A program made the position numbers and the translations under genes. A stretch of DNA of 64,000 nt from JAXLQL01 sp046331625 (GTDB lineage Bacteria > Acidobacteriota > Terriglobia > Bryobacterales > Bryobacteraceae): NCBI GenBank assembly GCA_046331625.1, contig JAXLQL010000030.1:1-64000 (forward strand), written 5' to 3'. Each line of letters begins with the position of its first letter. Position 1 is the first letter of the stretch. Shown piece after piece: positions 33,665-41,600 of this stretch. The notes beneath the pieces were generated by a model. That model had not been told where the DNA came from. It saw only the letters and a list, made by a program, of their open reading frames with translations, and searched no databases.

Positions 33665-35074
33665 GTGATCCAGCTATCGACACCGTCGTCCCGCCGCCGC
33701 TTCCTCGAGCGCTTCGCCTTCGGATTCGGCGGAATGGCGTTCAGCCATCTCGCCTCTGCCGGAACCATCGCGAGCCCGCTTGCGCCCAAGAAGCCGCACA
33801 TGCCGGCCAAGGCGAAGAGCATCATCTATCTGTTCATGCAAGGCGGACCGAGCCACGTCGACTCCTTCGACCCCAAGCCGATGCTGCAGCGCTTCGACGC
33901 CCAGAGCCTGCCTCCGAGCTTTCGTTCGGAAGGGCTGAACCTGCAGTTCATCCGCGTGTCGGAATCGAAGCTGATGGGCTCGCGGCGCACCTTTCAGAAG
34001 TACGGCCAGTCTGGACTCGAAGTCTCTGACCTGTTCGACAAAACCGCATCCGCGCACGCCGACAAGATCGCGGTGGTCCGCTCGGTTCACCATGAAGCCT
34101 TCATTCATGGTCCCGCGTTGAACCTACTCTATTCCGGCTCCATTCGGGCGGGTTTCCCGAGCGTGGGTTCATGGGTCGTGTATGGCCTCGGCAGCGAATG
34201 CGACAATCTGCCCGCGTTCATCATGATGACTGACGGCGCGATCAGCGGCCGTAGCCGGAACTCTTATTCGTCGGGCTTTCTGCCCGCGCTCTATCAAGGC
34301 ACCGTGCTGCGCACTGAGGGTGCGCCGCTGGTGAACCTGTCGCCGCCGCAGGACATGTCGATCGCCGATCAACGAATGCTGCTCGATCAAGTGGGCACGT
34401 GGAACCGGATTCACCGCGAGGGCCGCGAAGACGATTCGCGTCTCGACGCGCAGATCGCCAATTACGAACTCGCCTTCCGCATGCAGGCAGCCGCGCCTGG
34501 CCTGGTGGACATCTCTTCCGAGCCGGAACACATCCGGCGCTCGTACGGGCTCGACGACAAGCACACCGAGAAGTTCGGCCGCCTCGCCCTGCTCGCGCGC
34601 CGTCTGGTGGAGCGCGGTGTGCGCTTCGTGCAACTCGTCTCGACGGATTGGGATGGCCACGGCGAGTGCGACAAGAATCACACCGGCAACGCCCGCCGCA
34701 TAGACCAGCCGATTGCCGCTCTCATCGCCGACCTCGAGCAGCGCGGCCTACTCGAGTCGACACTGATCGTTTGGGTGGGCGAGTTCGGCCGCACACCCGT
34801 GATGCAAGGCAATCAGGGGCGTGACCATCATCCGTATGCGTTCTCCGCCTGGTTGTGCGGCGGCGGCGTGAAGGGTGGCAAAGCGATCGGCGCCACCGAC
34901 GAGTTCGGATTCCGCCCGGTCCATGACCCTGTCCATGTGAATGACCTGCATGGCGCCATGTTGTCGATGATGGGCCTCGATCATCTCCGGCTCACCTATC
35001 CTTTCAATGGGCGCGACTTCCGGCTCACTGATGTCGGTGGCCACTTCAACGTCGCCCATCGGCTCCGCTCCTGA
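33665..35074 (+). CDS. DUF1501 family exported protein (pair 3)
   Basis: 469 aa from GTG 33665, which follows the PSD1 stop by four bases and starts just before a Tat-like signal (SSRRRFLERFAFGFGGMAFS). A TTG at 33644 is also in frame and would overlap the PSD1 gene. DUF1501 domain: KSIIYLFMQGGPSHVDSFDP, WVGEFGRTPVMQGNQGRDHHPYAFS, GGGVKGGKAIGATDEFGF, HVNDLHGAMLSMMGLDHLRL. Compared with its paralogues the substrate-side residues differ most in the central third. Confidence 0.92.
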   Translation: MIQLSTPSSRRRFLERFAFGFGGMAFSHLASAGTIASPLAPKKPHMPAKAKSIIYLFMQGGPSHVDSFDPKPMLQRFDAQSLPPSFRSEGLNLQFIRVSESKLMGSRRTFQKYGQSGLEVSDLFDKTASAHADKIAVVRSVHHEAFIHGPALNLLYSGSIRAGFPSVGSWVVYGLGSECDNLPAFIMMTDGAISGRSRNSYSSGFLPALYQGTVLRTEGAPLVNLSPPQDMSIADQRMLLDQVGTWNRIHREGREDDSRLDAQIANYELAFRMQAAAPGLVDISSEPEHIRRSYGLDDKHTEKFGRLALLARRLVERGVRFVQLVSTDWDGHGECDKNHTGNARRIDQPIAALIADLEQRGLLESTLIVWVGEFGRTPVMQGNQGRDHHPYAFSAWLCGGGVKGGKAIGATDEFGFRPVHDPVHVNDLHGAMLSMMGLDHLRLTYPFNGRDFRLTDVGGHFNVAHRLRS

Positions 35075-35142
35075 GAAAGCGCGAATCGCCTACGCCTCGC
35101 GGATAGGCGTGTTTGCAGCGCTGAGCCCTGCCGTCCGTGCGA

Positions 35143-35148
35143 TAGAAT
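35143..35148 (+). promoter_or_regulatory. Possible -10 element of the tmRNA gene
   Basis: TAGAAT within GATAGAATG ends ten bases before the mature tmRNA 5' end at 35159. A matching -35 is not obvious. Weak support from position only. Confidence 0.35.
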
Positions 35149-35158
35149 GAAAAAGAAA

Positions 35159-35509
35159 GGGGGCGTAACGGATTCGACGGGATTGATCTGACGCAGGAAG
35201 GCGTGCCGGGTTGCGAGCTCCCGTTAAACGATCGCAAACCATAACTGCCAACACGCAGTTTGCATACGCTGCCTAATCTTAGGTAGCCGCTTCCGGGTTC
35301 CCAGGCCCGCATGGGATTCGGTAAGCGTCATCATGGCGGGCTGGGTCCAAAGCTTCTGCTCGTAGCCGAGGATCGAGACTCAATCGGGCTGGGGCGCCGT
35401 CAATCTCGCCGGTTCTGAGGCGGTGCTCGACAATCTGAGCCGGATACGCACGTAGGCTTGTTGTGAAGGGCTTTCTCGGACGCGGGTTCGACTCCCGCCG
35501 CCTCCACCA
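35159..35509 (+). ncRNA. ssrA: Transfer-messenger RNA (tmRNA)
   Basis: 351-nt tmRNA. The 5' end GGGGGCGTAACGGATTCGACGGG pairs as a tRNA-like acceptor with the 3' strand CGCCTCC followed by ACCA, and the T-arm GCGGGTTCGACTCCCGC is present. The tag frame begins at the resume codon GCC and reads ANTQFAYAA before TAA (about 35250-35279). The Ala-Ala end is the proteolysis signal expected of the trans-translation tag. It rescues stalled ribosomes with SmpB. Located between DUF1501 and ridA. Confidence 0.96.
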
Positions 35510-35524
35510 TCCTCTCGACAGAAC

Positions 35525-35899
35525 ATGCAGACCATCCATACTGACGCCGCCCCGAAAGCGATTGGACCCTACTCGCAGGCCGTGGTCCACCATGGGGTCG
35601 CATACCTGAGCGGCCAGATCCCGCTCGATCCCGCTACCGGACAAGTAGTGGAAGGCGACATCGCCGCGCAGACCGAGCGCGTGCTCGAGAATCTCAAAGC
35701 CGTGCTCGAAGGCTGCGGATCAGGACTGCATCGCGTGCTGAAGACCACCGTCTTCCTCGCCGACATGACCGAGTTCCCGAAGATGAACGAGGTCTATGGC
35801 CGCTATTTCCCCGAGAATCCGCCGGCGCGGTCCACCGTGCAGGTAGCGCGCTTGCCGCGGGACGTCAGAGTCGAGATCGACTGCATCGCGCTCGCCTAG
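35525..35899 (+). CDS. ridA: RidA family reactive intermediate (enamine/imine) deaminase
   Basis: 124 aa, typical RidA length. Starts MQTIHTDAAPKAIGPYSQAVVHHGVAYLSGQIPLDP and ends with the catalytic-Arg region PPARSTVQVARLPRDVRVEIDCIA. RidA trimers hydrolyse 2-aminoacrylate and related imines released by PLP enzymes, protecting them from damage. Cytoplasmic. Directly follows tmRNA. Confidence 0.95.
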   Translation: MQTIHTDAAPKAIGPYSQAVVHHGVAYLSGQIPLDPATGQVVEGDIAAQTERVLENLKAVLEGCGSGLHRVLKTTVFLADMTEFPKMNEVYGRYFPENPPARSTVQVARLPRDVRVEIDCIALA

Positions 35900-35937
35900 C
35901 CGCACGTTGCTCGCGCGCCTAGCCGCGTGTTACTAGA

Positions 35938-36284
35938 GCTGCGTGGGCCGCGTTGAGCCCATGTCGGGAGATTTCGCCAGAGGCGAAGCGTGGTCACAGG
36001 CGCAATGCGCCATTTCGAAGGAGCCGCAGCGGGTTGTCGCTCCCGCTCGCACGTTGCCTTCGGGCACCGTTCCGCCCCAAAATTCCATGTTTCAGATTGC
36101 GGGGCAGCTTCAGCAGGCTTCAGGCCTGCGCGGGACTTCAGTCCCGCTGTCGATGCCCAGCGCTCAGGCCGGGCAGCGAACTTTAACCCCTCCCGAAGGG
36201 TGCTTGCGCGGCTTGCACTTCGGTTTCCGCTCTTGGCGGGTGATGGCTGGCGAGTACCTCTCGAAATTTCGCGCCGGAGAGTAG
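35938..36284. repeat. Composite non-coding repeat region (two repeat families)
   Basis: 35938-36066 resembles the left part of the repeat at 23362-23635 (shared GCGTGGGCCGCGTT, TTTCGAAGGAGCCGC). 36067-36284 is a diverged copy of the MITE-like element at 29599-29858 (shared AAAATTCCATG, REP double hairpin with GCGGGACTTCAGTCCCGC at 36130-36147, CCCGAAGGGTGCTTG, CGAGTACCTCTCGAAA, GCGCCGGA). The right inverted repeat is preserved; the left is worn. No gene in it. Confidence 0.6.
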
Positions 36285-36827
36285 CTAACGCCAGCGCTCG
36301 TTTGCACGTCGTCCCGGCGCTGACAACGCAGATTCCGCCGCGCGGGTCAGCGCCGTAGCGTCCGCAGACCCTCTCGGAACCTCGAGCAGCGTCCGCGAAA
36401 GCTCCCGCATCGAGAGCGGCTTCTGGAGGAACCGCGCCGCACCAGCCCGTAAGATCTTCGACGTATTTTCCACCGTGTCGTCGCTCGAAACGGCGATCAC
36501 TTCGATGTCCCCGCCCTGGGCCACGGCGGCTTCGGCGACTTCCGATCCGTGCCCGTCTGGCAGATGGCAGTCCACCAGAGCGATATCGTAATGGTGCAGC
36601 CGGAGCAAAGTCAGCGCTTCGCTGACGCAATTGGCTTCGTGACATACGGCTCCGCAGGCTTCGGCGGCCCGCGCGAAGAGGAAGCGATTCATCGGATCGT
36701 CCTCGACAATGAGAATCCGGAAAGGTTCCGGACTAGTGCTCCCGCTTTCGATTCCCGCTCCGGTGCCCGTCGCCGGGCCGGCAGGTGCGACCGTGCCTGC
36801 CGCCTGCATCTCGACTGTCATTCTCAT
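36285..36827 (-). CDS. Response regulator receiver-domain protein
   Basis: 180 aa from ATG 36827 (MRMTVEMQAAG); the frame is open farther upstream, but the cluster of Met codons and lack of conservation favour this start. An Ala/Gly-rich leader of about 35 residues is followed by a CheY-like receiver: RILIVEDDPMNR, phospho-acceptor Asp in IALVDCHLPDGHGS, Thr/Ser-type residue in VIAVSSDD and Lys in FLQKPLS. A short tail ends GRRANERWR; no output domain. Divergent from the pseudokinase-NarL gene, and probably part of the same phosphorelay. Confidence 0.85.
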   Translation of the reverse strand: MRMTVEMQAAGTVAPAGPATGTGAGIESGSTSPEPFRILIVEDDPMNRFLFARAAEACGAVCHEANCVSEALTLLRLHHYDIALVDCHLPDGHGSEVAEAAVAQGGDIEVIAVSSDDTVENTSKILRAGAARFLQKPLSMRELSRTLLEVPRGSADATALTRAAESALSAPGRRANERWR

Positions 36828-36925
36828 GGCCTCATGAACCTGATGCCATAGTAGGTCAGTCTGCTTCCCGGCGCTGTAGGCGCGCTGCCGATCCTGCTGT
36901 AAGCAGAATGCGTACCTACCTGTTC

Positions 36926-36954
36926 TTGTCGATGAGTAGGACCCGGTATATAAT
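36926..36954 (+). promoter_or_regulatory. Strong sigma-70-like promoter
   Basis: TTGTCG (36926-36931), 17-bp spacer, TATAAT (36949-36954). The -10 box overlaps the ATG at 36953. If this promoter is used, translation must begin farther downstream, for example at GTG 37004 or ATG 37028. Confidence 0.5.
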
Positions 36955-38323
36955 GACAACGTCGCGCCCCTTGCCGAATTTCTCGGGGATCCGGAATGCA
37001 CAAGTGACGAGAGAGCGCAAATTGGAGATGTTGCTCGCACGGAGTTGGCGAGCATCGGATGAAGAGAGCGCGCGTTTGGCGCAGCTAGTGCACGATGGTG
37101 CAGCGCAGAATGCCGCGGCTCTCAGGATCGCCTTGGCAAAGCTGGCCAAGAGAATTCCCCCGATCCTCGGTGGAGAATTTAAAGAGGTTATTCACCTCAG
37201 CGATGAGCTGGCAGCTAACCTGAAACTCCTTTCCAGTGAATTTAATTTTCCTGTAGCTGAAATAGGCCTCGCCGAGACGGTGCGGGCCAACGCTGCCCGA
37301 GCCACTCGAATCAGCGGAATGGACGTAGTTTGTCACGCCGAGCCCCTGACGCCGAGTGCGGACGCTGCCTCGTCCATGGCCGCGATCCTGAGGCGAGCCG
37401 TGAACCTGTTTTCGAATCATGCGGCAACATCCCGCCTCGAGATTCGATTGGAACCACAGGGCGCGAAAGCGGTGCTATCCATCGCTGCCCATGGCTGCGC
37501 GTTCCAGGACGCCGCCCGGGTGCAGGAGATCATTGAGGAATTGAATGAGCGGGCGAGGGTAGCCGGAGGCTCGTGCGAATATTCGGCGCCCGTCACCGGC
37601 GAGGTTTGTCTGCAAGTCTCGTTCCCGCTTCCCCTAGCCGCGATCGAAGCTCCGCCCAAGCAAAGACGGAAAATTCATGTCCTGATGGCTGACGACCATC
37701 CCGTGGTGCGCCGCGGCCTTCTGCATATTCTTTCCGAACAGCCCGGCATCGCGACTGACGAAGTGGATTCCTTCCCGAAACTCCGAGCCTTCCTCGCACG
37801 GAAGACACCCGGCGTCCTCGTACTCGACATCAACATGCCCGGCGGTAACGGAATCGAGATGCTGGGTGAGCTGACCCGGCACTACCCGCACGTGCCGGTG
37901 CTCGTGCTCAGCGTCCACTCCGAGGAGACCGCCGGTGTGCGCGCCATCGCCGCCGGCGCCAAAGGCTATCTCACCAAAGACGCCGCACCGGAGCATTTGG
38001 GCGAGGCTGTGCGCCGCCTTGCCGCCGGCGGCCGGTACATCAGCTCCCGGCTGACGGAAGCATTGGCTACTCGCGTGCAAACAGCCAGAGCGGACTTGCC
38101 GCCCCATGCGCAATTGTCCGAACGAGAGCTGACCGTGCTGGGCCTCATCGCCGATGGTAAGAGCACGGCCGAAATCGGAGAAGTCTTGAATATCAGCCCC
38201 AAGACCGTCGGCACCTATCGCGGGCGTATCTACGAGAAACTCAAACTTCGTTCACCGGCCGAACTGACCCGCTACGCGATCGACCACCGGCTCTCCACGC
38301 CAGTCACCGGATACAGGGAGTAA
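36953..38323 (+). CDS. Degenerate HisKA_3-type kinase fused to NarL/LuxR response regulator
   Basis: 456 aa from ATG 36953; earlier (36908) and later (GTG 37004, ATG 37028) starts are possible. Residues about 35-240 resemble a NarL-type sensor kinase core: the DHp helix LAQLVHDGAAQNAAALRIALAKL keeps His-Asp, but the ATPase part lacks the DxGxG box (IAAHGCAF) and the normal N box (ILRRAVNLFSNHA), so catalysis is doubtful. A linker leads to a receiver domain (about 240-360: VLMADDHPVVRRGLL, phospho-Asp in VLVLDINMPGGNG, Lys in YLTKDAAP) and a LuxR HTH (LSERELTVLGLIADGKSTAEI … SPKTVGTYRGRI). Cytoplasmic transcription regulator; kinase and regulator are normally separate proteins. Followed four bases later by a lone receiver gene. 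Confidence 0.82.
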   Translation: MTTSRPLPNFSGIRNAQVTRERKLEMLLARSWRASDEESARLAQLVHDGAAQNAAALRIALAKLAKRIPPILGGEFKEVIHLSDELAANLKLLSSEFNFPVAEIGLAETVRANAARATRISGMDVVCHAEPLTPSADAASSMAAILRRAVNLFSNHAATSRLEIRLEPQGAKAVLSIAAHGCAFQDAARVQEIIEELNERARVAGGSCEYSAPVTGEVCLQVSFPLPLAAIEAPPKQRRKIHVLMADDHPVVRRGLLHILSEQPGIATDEVDSFPKLRAFLARKTPGVLVLDINMPGGNGIEMLGELTRHYPHVPVLVLSVHSEETAGVRAIAAGAKGYLTKDAAPEHLGEAVRRLAAGGRYISSRLTEALATRVQTARADLPPHAQLSERELTVLGLIADGKSTAEIGEVLNISPKTVGTYRGRIYEKLKLRSPAELTRYAIDHRLSTPVTGYRE

Positions 38324-38327
38324 GACG

Positions 38328-38675
38328 ATGACAACGCCGCAGCCTGCCATCCTCGTTGTCGATGACAACTTGCAGGTTCGCCGCTACGTCGTGCAGTTAC
38401 TGACAGAGGCATCGTTTCGTTGCATGGAAGCGGAAGACGCCACCGCCGCGCTGGCTGCCGTGGCTTCCACGCCGATCGCGCTGCTCGTCAGCGACGTCCG
38501 CCTCCAGGGCGCCTCCGGCGTCGAACTCGCACGCCAAGCGCGCAGCCTTCAGCCTTCATTGCCGGTGCTGCTCATGTCCGGCTATGATCTTGAAGGATTG
38601 GACTACGAGCACATCGTGAAGCCGTTCGAACCCGCGGAGTTTCTGGACAAGGTTAGGGGGATGGTTTCTCCGTGA
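38328..38675 (+). CDS. Single-domain response regulator (CheY-like)
   Basis: 115 aa receiver domain: AILVVDDNLQVRRYVVQLL, phospho-Asp in LLVSDVRLQGASG, and Lys in EHIVKPFEPAEF. No output domain. It starts four bases after the NarL fusion gene and its TGA overlaps the GTG of the hybrid kinase gene (GTGA), so the three are one operon. Probably a shuttle or accessory receiver for the large kinase. Confidence 0.92.
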   Translation: MTTPQPAILVVDDNLQVRRYVVQLLTEASFRCMEAEDATAALAAVASTPIALLVSDVRLQGASGVELARQARSLQPSLPVLLMSGYDLEGLDYEHIVKPFEPAEFLDKVRGMVSP

Positions 38676-41600
38676 AGACAGCCGCCGTCCTGGCGACCCT
38701 GACATGGGCCGCCGCGATGGCCGCCGAACGGCGCGTGATTTCGCTCGCCGCCGACGGGGATTTGACTCAGCAAGGGCTGTTCGATATTGCCTTCGAGCCC
38801 GGCGGCAAGGGTGGCGTAAGCAATGTCTGGATTGCCGCCTCCAACGGGCTTCATTCCTACGACGGATTTCTTTGGAAGCGCTACGGCGTAGCCGACGGGC
38901 TCCCTAGTGATTTCGTGCGCTGCGTGGCGTTCACGCGCTCGGGCGACCTGTGGGTGGGCACTGACAAGGGCGCCGGGGTGTTCCGCCCGCACTCGTTCGA
39001 AACGCGTGGAAGTCCGGGTGGGTTGGCCGGTCCCAATGTCAGGCGGATTATCGAAGACAGCCGGGGCGCCCTTTGGTTCACTTCCGACAGTTGGCCCAAT
39101 GCCAAGGCGCGCGGTGGCATCGCCCGCCTGAAAGATGGAGTCTGGAAAGCCTGGCACGCCGAGGATGGCTTGCCCAGTGATTATGTTGTCAATCAACTCA
39201 CTGACCGCACGGGCCGGGTTTTTGCGATGACCCTCAACGGACCGGCGCACCTCGAGAGAGACCGCTGGGTTGCCGAGCGCGTTCCCAGACTTTCCCTCGG
39301 TAAGCATTGGGGCTCCTCGCTCATGGTGGATTCGCCCGCGCTCGGTCCGGTGCTCACCAATGGACACGACGTGTTCGTCGAACGCGCCGGAGCGTGGGTT
39401 CCACTGGGTTCGGCGCCGCCACACCAGTATGGCTTGGTGGCGGCGGATGGGCAGCTTCTGATGGCGGCCGACACCGCGCCTGCGCGGAAAGCTTTCGCTG
39501 AGTGGAACGGCCAGAAGTGGCAGCCCGTGTCTGAAGAGTTCAGCGTTCCTCATGACTATGGAGAGGAAATGCGTCGGGCGCCCGATGGCTCGGTCTGGTG
39601 CCTCGGGTTCGGCTTTCTGGTTCGCTGGCCGCGGCAGCATGAGGAATGGACAACGTTGGCCCAAAACCCGCCCGGAGCAGTTCTGGGCGGCGCCAAAGGG
39701 GGGCTATGGGCTTTTCAACCCGATCTCCAGCCAGCGGGTTTACGCCGGCTGCACGAGTTGAAGGACGGGAAGTGGATCGATCTGGGGCGCTTTCGATCCG
39801 TCGCCTTGGATGCTTCAGACGGAATTTGGGCGGCCGGTTCCCTACACGTCTCGTGGCTGGCGCCCGGGCGGACCAAAACCTGGGACCACAAGGAAACCGG
39901 ATTCGCGCACCATGGCTCAATCACCGTGGATGGCGAAGGCACTCCGTGGCTGTTGGGCCGGGGGGCCGAACGTCAAGAAGCCGCGGCCTATTTTGACGGA
40001 GGCGCGTGGCACGCCAGGCCGATTCCTGAGCTCGGAACGCCGGAGCGCGTGGAACACGCACCGGCGTTGCCGTCGGGATTGTGGTGTCTCGCCTACCGTG
40101 GGCGCAACGACGACGCCCGCGCTCTCGTGCTGGTGACGAAGACCTCATTGGAGCAGGTACCCCTGCCAACTCCGATCCCGGCATTCGAGGCCGCTCTGCA
40201 TGCTGGCCACGACGGCACTCTCTGGCTCTTCGGTGATACAGGCCTCCACCGTCTGGATCGAAACCGCAGATGGACGCGATTTGACGATCTGCCAGCCCGC
40301 CATGTGCGCTCCGCCGGGTTGCAGCCGGGACGCTCCTGGTTCACGATGGATAGTCTCTTTGGTGGCACGGGCGGCCTGTTCAGGCTCACGAGTTCGGGCA
40401 GAAAGTTTTACCCGGCGCGCCTATCCGTCCGCTTCAGCCAGTCCGCTGACGGGACCTTGGTGACCGGATCGCCGGGTCGCTTATGGGTGGTGCCTCCTGC
40501 CGGCGACGCGTTCGAAATCCGCACTCCAGACCGTTCGGAGCTGCTTTCCGCGTTTCGCGATTCCTCGGGTGCCTATGTAGTGGCCACCACGTCTTCGTTG
40601 ATGCGATTCCGGCCGGATGGCATTCCGCCAAAGACGCAGCTCATGGTGCGGTCAGACGCCGTGCTCAGCGGCCAGCCTTTCACGGTAGAGGCGAGGGCGC
40701 GTGAGCGGTTCTTACCTCCCGGCGATAGCCTCGGGTTCGAGTATTCCTGGCGGCTCGACAATCAGCCATGGACGAAGTTCGAGCGGTCCGCGCACTTCCA
40801 AGTTGCAACGTCCGGGCTGGAGATGGGCACCCACCGGATCGCTGTGCGCGCGCGCGACAACGGCCAAGACATGGATATGTCCCAGGCCGCGGCGCAGTTC
40901 CGTGTGCATCAATTGCCCGTGCAAGAGAGGCCATGGTTCGCGCCGGCGCTTGTCTTGATCACGGCCGCCTTCGGCTTCGCGGCGATTGCCGCCTTGCGCG
41001 CTCGCCGCAAGTTGAGCCGGCAGGCTGCCGAACTCGAAACTCGCGTGAAGGAGCGCACCGCCACGCTCGAAGACGAAGTGGCGCGCCGAGCCGCGGTGGA
41101 AGCCGAACTACGCCACAGCGACCGGCGCTATCGCGAGATCGTGGAAACGGCGCAGGAGGGGATCGCGGTATTCGACCCCGAAGGCCGGTGCCAGATGGCC
41201 AACCGTGAGTTCTCGCGAATCGTGGGTTGCCCGCTCGAGCAGTTACCGGGACGTCAGGCCAACCAGATCCTGGGAGAGGATGCGGCTGCCCTGATGGAGC
41301 AACGATTTCGGCGAGCCGGATCGGAGGCCGCCGAGGCGCTCGAGTTGACCTTGTCTCCGGTTGGCTGCGAGCCTCGCCTGGTGGCGATTTCCGGCCGCCC
41401 CATTCCCGGGCTCGGCGTTCCCTCTGAGGCGACGCTGGTTGCCGTGGTGGACAATACGATCCGGCGAAAGCACTCGGAAGCACTCCGGCAGAGCGAAGCT
41501 TCCTACCGCGGCCTGTTCGAAGCCAACCCGAATGCGGCGTTCGTAGTCGATCTCGAGACGCTCCGATTCCTCCTGGTGAACTCGGCTGCCATATCCACGT

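Noticed and set aside
35938..36284. 249-aa minus-strand frame running through the repeats and the receiver gene
   Set aside because: It is a frame shadow of the receiver gene joined to repeat DNA; the receiver frame itself has clear catalytic residues.
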